Origin: Caulobacter sp.
Lineage (GTDB): Bacteria; Pseudomonadota; Alphaproteobacteria; Caulobacterales; Caulobacteraceae
DNA length: 64,000 bases
Direction of reading: 5' to 3'
Assembly (NCBI GenBank): GCA_016125585.1
Contig: WGLL01000005.1
Span: 434,001-498,000, forward strand
A model generated the notes under the pieces. It did no database searches, was not told the DNA's origin, and worked only from the letters and a program-made list of their open reading frames with translations. A program made the translations under genes and the position numbers. Positions 1 through 12,327 of the stretch are shown in pieces; the stretch's first letter is position 1; the number at the start of each line of letters is the position of its first letter.

Positions 1-285
1 CAGCCGCTCCCGGGCGCCGCCGCACTCGGCGCGGGTCTGCTCGACCTCGTAAGCCAGCTCGGCGACGGCATCCTCGACCACCGCCGCGAACAGGTCGGAC
101 TTGCTGGGGAAGTGGGCGTAGAGGGTCGCGGTCGAGGCGCCCGCCTCCCGGGCGACGCTCTCCATGCCCGCGCCCGCATAGCCTTCCCTGAGAAACACGG
201 CGCGCCCGGCCGCAAGAATGTCGCGGCGCTTGCGCTCGGAGCGCCGGCCTTCAGGCTTCCCGTCCATGACCCCTCGATCGAACAT
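1..285 (-). CDS. TetR-family transcriptional regulator, N-terminal part (runs off the window)
   Basis: The first 95 codons are present and the rest lies beyond position 1. The N-terminus is basic (GRRSERKRRDILAAG) and is followed by a typical TetR helix-turn-helix: AVFLREGYAGAGMESVAREAG, then ASTATLYAHFPSKSDLF around residues 50-70. The ligand-binding C-terminal domain is missing from view, so the inducer cannot be guessed. The ATG at 285 has a GGGAG-like ribosome site about 8 bases upstream; an in-frame ATG at 267 is the alternative. It is divergent from the APH/P-loop kinase gene at 373 across an 87-bp gap and may regulate it, which is inference from position only. Confidence 0.85.
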   Translation of the reverse strand, partial: MFDRGVMDGKPEGRRSERKRRDILAAGRAVFLREGYAGAGMESVAREAGASTATLYAHFPSKSDLFAAVVEDAVAELAYEVEQTRAECGGARERL

Positions 286-372
286 TGATCTCTCTCCCTT
301 GCCGCGAATGGGTTCGCCTCGCAAGGGAATGGCGAGAGGACGGTCGAAGATTGCCTGTGATATGGACGCCCG

Positions 373-1902
373 ATGACCACACCGTCCGCCCCGACCGCCG
401 AGTCCGCCCGCCTTGAGGCCCTGCAGGAATCAGAGGTGGCCGCATGGCTGGGAGCCCGGGCCGACCGGGTCATCGAAACCAGCTGCGCGCGGGTCTATCT
501 GACCGGCGATCTGGCGCTGAAGGTCAAGCGGCCGGTCAACTTCGGCTTTCTCAACTATGAGACCCGGGCCCTGCGCCACTGGGCTCTGGAGCGGGAACTG
601 GCCTTCAACCGCGCCGCCGCGCCCGACATCTATCGCCGGGTCGGGGCGGTCACCCGCGCCATCGATGGCGGGCTGGAGCTGGATGGCGCGGGAGAGGTGG
701 TCGAATCGGTGCTGGAGATGCGCCGGTTTGACGAGAACGCGGTGCTGGCTGAACAGCCCTATGCGGTCGATGGCGATCTCGCCGACGATCTGGGCCGCGC
801 CGTCGCCCGCTTTCACGGCGAGGCGCCCGTGACCAGGAAGGCCGAGCCGGGCGGCGGCATGAGCTACACCATCCGGTCAAACGCCGCCTTGCTGAAGGAT
901 CTGGCCCCGCGCCTGGGGCGCGAGCCGGTCGAGGCCCTCATCGCCGCTACCGACGCCGAGCGCCGGCGCCTCGAGGGACTGCTCGCCGACCGACTGGACG
1001 GCGGATGGGTTCGCCGCTGCCATGGCGACCTGCATCTGGGCAACATCCTGCTGGAGGATGGCCGGCCGATCCTGTTCGACTGCATCGAGTTCAACGACAC
1101 CCTGTCGGAAATCGACATTCTCTACGACGTCGCATTCCTGTTGATGGATCTCGACTTCCGGCGGCGCCGCGACGCCGCGGTGCGGGTGCTGTCGGCCTGG
1201 CTGGACGAAGGCGCGCGCCTGCTGCCCGCGGGTCTGTGGCGCGGCCTGGAGGCCCTCCCTCTGGCCCTGTCGGTGCGGGCCGGGGTGCGCTGTCATGTCC
1301 AGGCCCACGGCGGCGATGACGAGGCGGCGCGGGCCTATCTGGCGGCCGCCATCGCCCATCTCACCCCGGTCAGGCCGGCGCTGGTCGCCGTCGGCGGGCT
1401 GTCCGGTTCCGGCAAATCGACCTTCGCCCGCATCGCCGCGCCGGGTCTGGGGGCGGCGCCGGGGGCGGTAATCCTGCGCAGCGACGAAATCCGCAAGCGC
1501 CTGTGGGGCCTTGGGCCGCTCGACCGCCTGCCGTCCCAGGCTTACGCCCCGGAGGTCAGCCCGCGCGTTTATGGCGAGATGTTCGACAATGCCGCGGCGC
1601 TGCTGGCCGCCGGTCGCGCCGTGATCCTCGACGCGGTCTTCCTCAAGCCGGAGGAACGCGCCGCCGCCGCCAGGATCGCCGCCGCCGCCGGCGCGCCGTT
1701 CGAGGGGCTTTGGCTCGAGGCCCCGCAAGCGCTGCTGGAGCAACGCATCGCCGGCCGGACCGGCGACGCCTCCGACGCCGACGTCGCCGTGCTGCGCGGT
1801 CAGATCACCCGCGATCTGGGCGAGATGACCTGGCTGCGGGTCGATTCCGACGGCGCCTTCGAACCCGCCGCGGAAGCTCTGGTGCGGCGGCTGAACGGCT
1901 AG
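373..1902 (+). CDS. Bifunctional aminoglycoside-phosphotransferase-fold / AAA P-loop kinase protein
   Basis: The 509-residue protein has two domains. The first half is an APH/choline-kinase fold: HGDLHLGNIL with H217 and D219 as the Brenner-type catalytic loop, and a metal-binding D236 in the FDCIEFN segment. The second half starts with a P-loop, GLSGSGKST, at about residues 342-350 (K348), followed by a gluconate-kinase-like region (RSDEIRKRLWG). This architecture (COG2187 plus COG0645) is a known fused family of unknown substrate; antibiotic resistance should not be assumed. No signal peptide or membrane segment is seen, so it is probably cytosolic. It appears monocistronic. Confidence 0.88.
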   Translation: MTTPSAPTAESARLEALQESEVAAWLGARADRVIETSCARVYLTGDLALKVKRPVNFGFLNYETRALRHWALERELAFNRAAAPDIYRRVGAVTRAIDGGLELDGAGEVVESVLEMRRFDENAVLAEQPYAVDGDLADDLGRAVARFHGEAPVTRKAEPGGGMSYTIRSNAALLKDLAPRLGREPVEALIAATDAERRRLEGLLADRLDGGWVRRCHGDLHLGNILLEDGRPILFDCIEFNDTLSEIDILYDVAFLLMDLDFRRRRDAAVRVLSAWLDEGARLLPAGLWRGLEALPLALSVRAGVRCHVQAHGGDDEAARAYLAAAIAHLTPVRPALVAVGGLSGSGKSTFARIAAPGLGAAPGAVILRSDEIRKRLWGLGPLDRLPSQAYAPEVSPRVYGEMFDNAAALLAAGRAVILDAVFLKPEERAAAARIAAAAGAPFEGLWLEAPQALLEQRIAGRTGDASDADVAVLRGQITRDLGEMTWLRVDSDGAFEPAAEALVRRLNG

Positions 1903-1954
1903 GTTGACGCCCTCGCCCCTGGCGGGGATGCTACGCTGAAGTGTGGGGGGCGTT

Positions 1955-3181
1955 GTGACTATCAATCGTAGACTTGCCATGGGCGGGATGCTGGCCGGAG
2001 CCGGGGTCGCGGGCTTCGGAGGGTCGGCCCTTGCTGCGTCCAGTGTGCAGATTCCCTTCCGGGTGACGCGCAACAGGCCATGGACGGCAGTGAGCATCAA
2101 CAAGGCTGATCCGGTCGCCTTCCTGATCGATACCGGCTCCAACGTCTTCGGGGTCTCCGAAAAGATCGCTCTTGATCACAACCTCCCGCGTGTCTGGACC
2201 AGCCGTCTTCAAGGCGCTGCGGGACGCGAAAGTGTGCCGCTGTTCCAGGCGCGAGAGATTTCGCTAGGCGGCGGGGCCGTGCGAGAGAGGGACGCTATTC
2301 TGGCGGCGTCGGCCCTGGACGACGGCGACTTCATTGTCGGGACCCTGCCGGCCGCCAAATGGGCCATCATGGGGCTGGATTTCGACACCCAGCAGCTGAC
2401 CGTCGCGCTGCGAATGGACAAGGGCGGCCCGCCCGAAGGCTACGAAGAACTGACAACCATGACCCAGGGGGAGAGCTTCGGCACACTCAACCGGCTGGGG
2501 ACCGGCGCCATCGATCCCGAACACTATCAGGACCTCGACCAGCGGCCTGTGATCGATGTGGAGCTTGACGGCGAGAAGATCCAGGTGCTGCTCGACACCG
2601 GCTTTACGGGGATGCTGTACCTGTTTCCGGACTATGTGAAATCCAGGCGGCTCTGGGAGCACCAGGGCCGGTATGTCGAGACAAACATTGAGGGTGTGGG
2701 CGGCCTCAGTCGCAGCCGCGTGGTGCGCGGCGAGAAGCTCAAAATCGGCCGCTACGCCTTCGCCAACCCCATCGTCACTCTGGGCGACCCTGAACGCGCC
2801 GATCAGGACGGCAGCCAGCGGATCGAGGGGATCATCGGCATGGAGCTGCTGCGCCGGCTGAACTTCCTGCATCATCCGACCCGGCGGCGTTTCTATTTCA
2901 GGCCAAGCAAGGCCATTCAGGATGTCTATCGCTACAATCGCGCCGGTCTGGACGCCGATCTGGTGGATGGCGCTATCCGGGTAATCTGGCTGAAACCCGA
3001 CGGAGCGGCGGCGCGGGCGGGCCTGAGCCTGTCCGACAAGATCACCGGCTGGCGCGGAGCCGACGGCTTCTACGGCATGATGTGGGCCCTGCGGGGCGCG
3101 CCCGGCTCCAGGGTGGAGATTCAGGTGGAGCGCGAAGGCGCGCCGGTCTTGATAGCGGTGGTGCTGGACGATCCCATCTAG
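1955..3181 (+). CDS. Secreted retropepsin-like aspartic protease with C-terminal PDZ domain
   Basis: A twin-arginine-like leader (INRRLAMGGMLAGAG) ends near ALA and predicts export. Two aspartic-protease motifs follow, LIDTGSN and LLDTGFTG, about 155 residues apart, so both catalytic aspartates of a pepsin-type bilobed site are present on one chain. The last ~90 residues (VIWLKPDGAAARAGLSLSDKI and after) look like a PDZ domain. GTG 1955 is preferred because a G-rich ribosome site sits just upstream; an in-frame GTG at 1943 adds four residues. Alphaproteobacterial periplasmic proteases of this kind are mostly uncharacterised. A stand-alone PDZ protein follows 84 bp downstream. Confidence 0.82.
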   Translation: MTINRRLAMGGMLAGAGVAGFGGSALAASSVQIPFRVTRNRPWTAVSINKADPVAFLIDTGSNVFGVSEKIALDHNLPRVWTSRLQGAAGRESVPLFQAREISLGGGAVRERDAILAASALDDGDFIVGTLPAAKWAIMGLDFDTQQLTVALRMDKGGPPEGYEELTTMTQGESFGTLNRLGTGAIDPEHYQDLDQRPVIDVELDGEKIQVLLDTGFTGMLYLFPDYVKSRRLWEHQGRYVETNIEGVGGLSRSRVVRGEKLKIGRYAFANPIVTLGDPERADQDGSQRIEGIIGMELLRRLNFLHHPTRRRFYFRPSKAIQDVYRYNRAGLDADLVDGAIRVIWLKPDGAAARAGLSLSDKITGWRGADGFYGMMWALRGAPGSRVEIQVEREGAPVLIAVVLDDPI

Positions 3182-3265
3182 CGGCGAGGACGCAGCGGCG
3201 GCGATTGACGGCGCGCCGCTGACACGCACAGTGGACCGGGGAACCACACGGAGCCGAAACAGCGC

Positions 3266-3637
3266 ATGGACCGATCACGTCGGGCGTGGATCATCGCCCT
3301 GGCCATTGGCGGCGTCATGGCGGCGGCCTCTCCGGGTCTGGCGGCGGAGAGCGACGCCGTCAGTTCGGCCGGCGAGGAAGGCTGGTCCGGCGTCGAGCTG
3401 TCTCGGGCCGGCGGCGCCTGGCGGATCGTGATGCTGGATCCCCTGGGACCCGCCGCCCGGGCGGGCCTGAGGCAGGGCGACCTTGTCATCGGCTGGTCGG
3501 GCGGATCGCTGGAAACCTTGTCGCCGTCCCTGGCGGGCGCGGCCGGCGCGCGCTTTGATCTGACAGCCGACAGGGCCGGCGCGTCGCGCCCGGTCTGCAT
3601 AATTCTGGAACAGCTCGAACCGGGGGTTCGCCCGTAG
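3266..3637 (+). CDS. Small exported PDZ-like protein
   Basis: The 123-residue product has an N-terminal signal peptide (MDRSRRAWIIALAIGG to GLAA) and a compact PDZ-like domain: WRIVMLDPLGPAARAGLRQGDLVIGWSGG. It carries no catalytic domain. The motif PxGPAARAGLxxGD is very close to that in the PDZ tail of the upstream aspartic protease (DGAAARAGLSLSDKITGW), suggesting a partial duplication or a partner that shares the same peptide ligand; this is inference. It may be co-transcribed with the protease gene, since the gap is 84 bp with no clear terminator. Confidence 0.72.
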   Translation: MDRSRRAWIIALAIGGVMAAASPGLAAESDAVSSAGEEGWSGVELSRAGGAWRIVMLDPLGPAARAGLRQGDLVIGWSGGSLETLSPSLAGAAGARFDLTADRAGASRPVCIILEQLEPGVRP

Positions 3638-3716
3638 GAGGCGCCCGTTTGCTTAAGCCGGCGGCGACCACTAGCTTGAGCGGTTCAGGGAGCTCCACCA
3701 TGAGGGAAGAATACCT

Positions 3717-7070
<3,354 letters not shown>

Positions 7071-7080
7071 GGGTCCCGCG

Positions 7081-7106
7081 CCGCCGGCTCGCGACCGGGC
7101 CGGCGG
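7081..7106. terminator. Inverted repeat between convergent genes
   Basis: A perfect 8-bp inverted repeat (CCGCCGGC ... GCCGGCGG) with a 10-base loop lies between the convergent ligase and MBL genes. It has no T-run on either side, so it is only a weak terminator candidate. Confidence 0.3.
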
Positions 7107-7112
7107 CCGGGA

Positions 7113-8006
7113 TCAACCGGCCAGTCGGTAATTGCTGTCGAGGGTGGGCGGGCCGTCGCACAGCACGCGGCCGTCCTTCACCAGCTGGATCATGTGGGCC
7201 ATGACCGAGTGGGCGGCGGCGGGGTGCAGCCGCGAATCGACGTCCTTGTAGAGCACCGGCACCATGACCTTGATCCGCGACAGGCCGTCGCCGACGGCGG
7301 CCAGAATCTGCGCCTCGCGGGCCCGGCGGTGGTCGATATAGGCCTGGATGAAGGGCGCGGGGTCGGTGACCGGCGGACCGTGCGTCGGCCACAGCGTCGA
7401 AAACTCCCGCGCCTTGATCTTGTCCAGGCTGGCGAAATAGTCGCCCATGTCGCCGTCGGGCGGACTGATCACCGTCGTCGACCAGCCCATGATGTGGTCG
7501 CCCGAGAACAGGGCGTTTTCTTCCAGCAGCGCATAGCAGAGATGGTTCGAGGTATGGCCCGGGGTCGGGATCGCCTCGATCGTCCAGTCGCCGCCCTTGA
7601 ACAGCCCGCCCTCGCACAGGCCGACATCGGGGCGGAAGCTGCGGTCGTCGCCGGCCTCCATCCGCACCTCCGACTCGGTCGGAACCCCCGCCTTGGCGCA
7701 GGCGTAGATGGTCGCGCCGGTCCGCTCGGCCAGCGGCCGGGCGAGGGGGGAGTGGTCGGCGTGGTTATGGGTGACGAAGATATGGGTGATCCGCTCGCCG
7801 GCGGTCGCCGCCAGCAGGGCCTCGAGATGGTCGTCCATGTCCGGGCCGGGATCGATCACGGCAACGTCGCCGTTGCCGATGATGTAGGTGCCCGTGCCCT
7901 TGTAGGTAAAGGGGCCGGCGTTGTTCGCCACCACGCGGCGGATCAGCGGGGAAACGCGATCACACGCCCCGTACTCGAACTCTATCTCTCTAACGAACGG
8001 TATCAT
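7113..8006 (-). CDS. Metallo-beta-lactamase-fold hydrolase (LACTB2/glyoxalase-II-like)
   Basis: The 297-residue cytosolic protein carries the MBL zinc motif THNHADH, followed by IPTPGHTSNH and LFSGDHIMGWS, which supply the remaining metal ligands. The C-terminus (about residues 220-297) resembles the small winged-helix tail of LACTB2-like hydrolases. The substrate is unknown. The start is the ATG at 8006, giving MIPFVREIEFEYG. That ATG overlaps the TGA of the upstream gene (ATGA), so translation is probably coupled to the ATP-grasp-like protein. An apparent longer frame to 8183 lies inside the upstream gene and is rejected. Confidence 0.88.
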   Translation of the reverse strand: MIPFVREIEFEYGACDRVSPLIRRVVANNAGPFTYKGTGTYIIGNGDVAVIDPGPDMDDHLEALLAATAGERITHIFVTHNHADHSPLARPLAERTGATIYACAKAGVPTESEVRMEAGDDRSFRPDVGLCEGGLFKGGDWTIEAIPTPGHTSNHLCYALLEENALFSGDHIMGWSTTVISPPDGDMGDYFASLDKIKAREFSTLWPTHGPPVTDPAPFIQAYIDHRRAREAQILAAVGDGLSRIKVMVPVLYKDVDSRLHPAAAHSVMAHMIQLVKDGRVLCDGPPTLDSNYRLAG

Positions 8007-8932
8007 TCGGCGTCCGCCCCGGATTCGCAGTTGATAAGACTCAGGAATGCCGTCGCGAGCAAGCGTGTTGCACTCAATTTGTCGCGCAACGGCAGGGTGA
8101 TTGGCGGTCCCATGTCGGTCTTGTTGACGTCTACCACATAGAGACGGCCATCCTTGTCCCGCAGGATGTCCAGCCCGCCCCAATCCAGCGCCATCGCCTT
8201 GCAGAAGGCCTCGATGGTCGCCAGCTCCTCGGCGGAGAACACCGCCTGCGGCGTGGTCAGGCTGACCCCGGTATTGTGGTTTTCGAACCGCGCTGAAGTC
8301 GGCCGCCGCTTGATGAAGACGGTCACCGGCCGGCCGCCGACGCAGGGCGTGCGCAGGTCGGCGACAAGGTCGCCCTCGGTGTTGTCGATCAGCTTCTGAT
8401 AGGTCTTGCCGGGCCGGGCGGGGCAGGGCGCCTGGACGATGCGGCCGTCATGCACGCCGTTGTCCTCACCCTTTTCCACCAGCGGGCCCGAGGCGGTCGT
8501 CGGATCCACCGCCAGGGCATAGCCGAACGTCTGCTCGAAGACGCGCGCCACGTGGCTCTTGGTGACGTCGGTGCAGCCCCAGTTGATGCGCCGGGCCGGA
8601 CCGGCGTTGGGCGGCGCGCCCCGGGCACTGTCGTCGAAATAGAAGGCCGCCTGGGCCTCCTCGGGGGTGCGGGCGATTCTGGCGCCGCCCCAGGCCGCTG
8701 CGGCCCAGACCAGATACCAGGGGCGGGGAACGTCGGGCGCGAACCAGACGCGCGGGCCGGGCCGGACCATCGCCGTCCAGGCCGCCTTCAACCGCACGGG
8801 CACGAAATAGATGAACCAGATCAGGCCCTCGGCCAGAAGGGCGCCGTCCAGGGGCATGTCGGCCCCCGTCTTGTGCACCCTGATCCGCCCGCCCGAAAAA
8901 GCGAAATCGGAACCCCAGAACGATCCCGCCAT
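8003..8932 (-). CDS. Uncharacterised protein with ATP-grasp-like C-terminal half
   Basis: The 309-residue product has no obvious signal peptide. The C-terminal third contains LDWGGLDILRDKDGRLYVVDVNKTD, resembling the metal- and ATP-binding end of ATP-grasp ligases (acidic residue, D-G turn, then D-V-N). Upstream, GRPVTVFIKRR could supply a nucleotide-binding lysine. A mid-region INWGCTDVTKSHV is distinctive but unassigned. A GGAG lies about 7 bases before the ATG at 8932. It is the first gene of a two-gene operon with the MBL hydrolase. The ATP-grasp call is tentative; the gene itself is well supported. Confidence 0.72.
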   Translation of the reverse strand: MAGSFWGSDFAFSGGRIRVHKTGADMPLDGALLAEGLIWFIYFVPVRLKAAWTAMVRPGPRVWFAPDVPRPWYLVWAAAAWGGARIARTPEEAQAAFYFDDSARGAPPNAGPARRINWGCTDVTKSHVARVFEQTFGYALAVDPTTASGPLVEKGEDNGVHDGRIVQAPCPARPGKTYQKLIDNTEGDLVADLRTPCVGGRPVTVFIKRRPTSARFENHNTGVSLTTPQAVFSAEELATIEAFCKAMALDWGGLDILRDKDGRLYVVDVNKTDMGPPITLPLRDKLSATRLLATAFLSLINCESGADAE

Positions 8933-9074
8933 GAACTGCTCCGCGCCCCCGCGGCGCCCTCGGGGTAGTCAATTAGGCTAATTCGCATCACGGACAAACG
9001 ACTTGCCCGCGAGGCGTGCGTGATCGGCCTGAAAGTTGCGCAGGACCCGCCAAACCGGTGGGAGTTTTCGCGTA

Positions 9075-9224
9075 ATGGCCCTTGATACCCTGATCTTTGT
9101 CTCAAAACGGCTCCAGCGCGTCGCCTTTGCCATCCTCTGTCTCATGGCGGCGCAGCTCGTTCTGGCCTCCTGCGAACCGGAGCCCACGGCCATGGCGGCG
9201 CGCGTGTCCCTCGACGGGCGCTGA
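9075..9224 (+). CDS. Small single-TM hypothetical protein
   Basis: This 49-codon frame encodes a short basic N-terminus (SKRLQR) followed by one hydrophobic segment (VAFAILCLMAAQLVLA), then a Cys and a short polar tail. The ATG at 9075 has GGGAG about 11 bases upstream, which is long. It lies alone between divergent and co-directional neighbours. It could be a small membrane protein or a chance frame; only the hydrophobic pattern supports it. Confidence 0.35.
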   Translation: MALDTLIFVSKRLQRVAFAILCLMAAQLVLASCEPEPTAMAARVSLDGR

Positions 9225-9277
9225 CCCTCCCGCACCTCGCCGCTTGAGACCCCCGGCAATTTCCCCTTAATGCCGCC

Positions 9278-10771
9278 ATGGCGGATGCATCCCTGGAAAC
9301 CCTGCTCGGCGAAGCGGCCGCCCTGCGCCGCGCCGGCCGCGATCGCGAGGCGGAGGCCGCCTACGAGCGGCTGCTGGCCCGTCATCCCGACCTTCCCGAC
9401 AGCTGGTACAATCTGGCCCTGCTGCAACGCCGCGCCGGCCGCTTCGACGCCGCCCTGGCCTCCTATCAGCAGGCGCTCGATCGCCGGGTTAGCGGGCCGG
9501 AGGAGGTTCATCTCAATCGCGGGGTCATCTACGCCGATGACCTGCGACGCCCCGACGCCGCCGAGCGGGAGCTGGCCACGGCCCTGGGGCTCAATCCGCG
9601 CTACGTCCCGGCCCTGCTCAACCTGGGAAACCTGCATGAGGACCGCGGGCGCAAGGCCGCCGCCCTGGAGGCTTACGGCCGCATCCTCGCCCTACAGCCG
9701 GACCACGCCGAAGCCCTGGCCCGCACGGCTGGCCTCGCCACCGTCACCGGTCCGGACGATCCGATGATCGAGCGTCTGCGACGGGCCATCGCCCGGCCGG
9801 ACCTTGCGCCGCCCGACCGCGCCAGCCTCGCCTTCGCCCTGGGTCGCCTGCTCGACGTCGCCGGCGCCCATGATCAGGCCTTCGAGGCCTATCGCCAGGC
9901 CAACGCCTTCAGCCGCGCCGCCGCCCCGCGCCGCGCCGGCTATGATCGCGCCGCCCAGGCGCGGCTGGCCGACAGCCTCATCGCCGCCTTTCCGCCGCCC
10001 GCCGACCCCGCGCCGAACCGGACGGCCCGGGCCGGCGCCCCGCGGCCGATCTTCATCTGCGGAATGTTCCGCTCAGGCTCGACCCTGGCCGAGCAGGTCC
10101 TGGCCAGCCATCCCAAGGTGACCTCTGGCGGCGAGCTTGACCTGTTGCCCGCCATGGTCCGCCGGCTCTCGCCTTGGCCCGCCGCCCTGTCGCGGCTTCA
10201 GGACAGCGACGTCTCGCAGATGGCCGAGGCCTATCGGCAGTCGCTGGCGGCCCTGTTTCCGGGCGCCGACCGCATCACTGACAAGCGGCCCGACAACTTC
10301 CTGCATGTCGGCCTGATCAAGCGGTTGTTTCCGGACGCCCGCATCGTCCACACCGTCCGCGCGCCGCTGGATAACGCCCTGTCCGTCTGGTTCCTGCATC
10401 TGGATCAAAGCATGGCCTACGCCCTCGACCTTGAGGACATCGGCCACTATCTCGCCCAGGAACGCCGGCTGATGGCCCACTGGAAATCGCTGTGGCCGGA
10501 CGACATCCTGACCTTCGACTACGACGCCTTCGTGCGCGATCCCCGGCCGCTGACCGCCCGCCTGCTGTCGTTCTGCGGGCTGGACTGGGACGAGGCCTGC
10601 CTCGCCTTCCACCGCACCGACAGCAATGTGAGGACCGCCAGCGTCTGGCAGGTGCGCGAGCCGCTCTACCAGCGGTCTTCCGGCCGCTGGCGCCACTACG
10701 CCCCTCAGCTCGAGCCGCTGCGGCAATGGTTTAGGGACCAGGGGCTTGCGGATGCGGACCCGCGCCCCTGA
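9278..10771 (+). CDS. TPR-repeat sulfotransferase family protein
   Basis: The N-terminal ~150 residues form about four tetratricopeptide repeats (for example AYERLLARHPDLPDSWYNLA and ALLNLGNLHEDRG). A sulfotransferase domain begins at about residue 255 with the PAPS 5'-phosphosulfate loop GMFRSGSTLAEQ (G262-), and TDKRPDNFLHVG with VHTVRAPLDNALS supplies the 3'-phosphate loop region. No signal peptide is visible. TPR-sulfotransferases of this form are frequent in Caulobacterales and sphingomonads; their acceptors are mostly unknown. The gene ends 9 bp from the convergent DUF442 gene. Confidence 0.88.
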   Translation: MADASLETLLGEAAALRRAGRDREAEAAYERLLARHPDLPDSWYNLALLQRRAGRFDAALASYQQALDRRVSGPEEVHLNRGVIYADDLRRPDAAERELATALGLNPRYVPALLNLGNLHEDRGRKAAALEAYGRILALQPDHAEALARTAGLATVTGPDDPMIERLRRAIARPDLAPPDRASLAFALGRLLDVAGAHDQAFEAYRQANAFSRAAAPRRAGYDRAAQARLADSLIAAFPPPADPAPNRTARAGAPRPIFICGMFRSGSTLAEQVLASHPKVTSGGELDLLPAMVRRLSPWPAALSRLQDSDVSQMAEAYRQSLAALFPGADRITDKRPDNFLHVGLIKRLFPDARIVHTVRAPLDNALSVWFLHLDQSMAYALDLEDIGHYLAQERRLMAHWKSLWPDDILTFDYDAFVRDPRPLTARLLSFCGLDWDEACLAFHRTDSNVRTASVWQVREPLYQRSSGRWRHYAPQLEPLRQWFRDQGLADADPRP

Positions 10772-10779
10772 GCGCGGCC

Positions 10780-11190
10780 CTAGCCGGGCAGCACCGACGA
10801 GAGGTCGTATCCGGCGGCGGCCGCCTGATCGAGAAGTTCATCCCGGGTCTGGGCGCCGGCCAGGGCCTGGCCGATGCTCCAGGTCACGATCGAGCGCGTG
10901 CCCGAGCGGCAGAAGGCCAGAACCGGACCGTCAGCGGCGGCGACGGCCGCGCGTTGCTGTTCGACCTGATCCGGCGTCGGTCCGCCCCGGACGGGAATGT
11001 GCACATAGTCCAGACCCGCCGCCCGCACCGCCTGCTCCATTTCCAGGCTCGTCGGCTGGCCCGGGGCCTCGCCATCGGGGCGATTGTTGATCACCAGCCT
11101 GAATCCGCGGGCGGCGGCCTCGGCCATCTGACCGGGCTCCATCTGGGGGGAGACGGCGTAGTTGGCGGTCACCTGGCGGATATCGGTCAT
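10780..11190 (-). CDS. DUF442 / TIGR01244 cysteine-phosphatase-like protein
   Basis: The 136-residue protein has the phosphatase-type signature FCRSGTRS with the nucleophile Cys at residue 94 and Arg at position 100-type spacing. It begins MTDIRQVTANYAVSPQMEPGQ, as in Blh/DUF442 proteins. Family members are dual-specificity-phosphatase-like and often fused to MBL domains acting on sulfur compounds (beta-lactamase-like hydrolase, persulfide dioxygenase). Here it stands alone, although an MBL gene lies about 2.8 kb away. Exact substrate unknown. Confidence 0.85.
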   Translation of the reverse strand: MTDIRQVTANYAVSPQMEPGQMAEAAARGFRLVINNRPDGEAPGQPTSLEMEQAVRAAGLDYVHIPVRGGPTPDQVEQQRAAVAAADGPVLAFCRSGTRSIVTWSIGQALAGAQTRDELLDQAAAAGYDLSSVLPG

Positions 11191-11379
11191 GCTGCATTCA
11201 TCCGAAAACGGGCCTAATGGTTGATCCGACGTGGCGTCGGGCCGCTGGCGCTCCTGATCTAAAATCGGGAGCCCGGCGGATCAATGCCGCAGTTTGGCCT
11301 TCGGTTCGTTGACAACATCGGGCCGGACACGACAGGTATCAACGCCTCGCTTCAACCGCTGGGCCAGTTCAGGGTCGAT

Positions 11380-12327
11380 ATGCTCCGATTTCTCTTCCGA
11401 CGCCTGCTGATCGCCATTCCAACCCTGTTCCTCGTGGTGACTCTCGCCTTCTTCATGATGCGGGCGGCCCCGGGCAGTCCCTTCGTCAACGAACGCCAGC
11501 TGACCCCCGAGGTGCAGAAGGTGGTCGAGGCCAAGTACGGTTTTGACCGGCCGCTTTACGAGCAATACGGGCGCTATCTGGCCGATGTGGTCCGCGGCGA
11601 CTTCGGCCCCTCGCTGAAATACCGCGACAAGTCGGTGCTATCGATCCTGGGCGAGAACTACAGGGTCAGTCTGTGGCTGGGCCTGTCGGCGATCCTGCTG
11701 GCCTCGATCATCGGCGTCTGCCTGGGCGTGCTGGCGGCCCTGCGACAGAACAAATCGATCGACTATGTGACCATGGGCATAGCCATCCTTGGCGTCTGTA
11801 TCCCGACCTTCGTCACCGCGCCGCTGCTGGTGCTGGCCTTCGGCTCGATTCTCGGCTGGCTGCCGATCGCCGGCTGGGGCTGGACCAAGGTCGCCGGCGT
11901 CGAGTTTCCCAGCCTGAAGAACATGATCCTGCCGGTGACGGTGCTGGCCCTGCCGCAGATCGCCATCATCTCGCGCCTGGTGCGCGCCGGCATGATCGAG
12001 GTGCTGCGCTCCAACTATGTGCGCACCGCCCGGGCCAAGGGGCTGCCGGAATGGCTGATCGTTCGCAAGCACGCCCTGCGCGCCGCCATCCTGCCGCTGG
12101 TCAGCTATCTGGGCCCGGCCTGCGCCGGCCTGCTCACCGGCTCGCTGGTGGTCGAGAAAATCTTCAATTTGCCCGGCCTGGGAAAGTTCTTCGTCATCAG
12201 CGCCCTGCAGCGCGACTACACAGTGGTGATGGGCATGGTCATCTTCTACGCCGCCCTGATCCTGGTTCTGAATCTGCTCGCCGACATGATCTATGCGGCG
12301 CTTGATCCCCGCGTGAGGCTGTCATGA
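11380..12327 (+). CDS. ABC transporter permease, OppB/DppB type
   Basis: The start MLRFLFRRLLIAIPTLFLVV is the classic OppB N-terminus, so the ATG at 11380 is chosen over an upstream in-frame ATG at 11284. The 315-residue protein has about six transmembrane segments. The EAA-like loop VLRSNYVRTARAKGLPEWLI contacts the ATPase. The stop overlaps the oppC start (ATGA at 12324), so the pair is translationally coupled. It should carry oligopeptides or a similar solute across the inner membrane. No oppD/oppF ATPase is found in the window. Confidence 0.92.
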   Translation: MLRFLFRRLLIAIPTLFLVVTLAFFMMRAAPGSPFVNERQLTPEVQKVVEAKYGFDRPLYEQYGRYLADVVRGDFGPSLKYRDKSVLSILGENYRVSLWLGLSAILLASIIGVCLGVLAALRQNKSIDYVTMGIAILGVCIPTFVTAPLLVLAFGSILGWLPIAGWGWTKVAGVEFPSLKNMILPVTVLALPQIAIISRLVRAGMIEVLRSNYVRTARAKGLPEWLIVRKHALRAAILPLVSYLGPACAGLLTGSLVVEKIFNLPGLGKFFVISALQRDYTVVMGMVIFYAALILVLNLLADMIYAALDPRVRLS

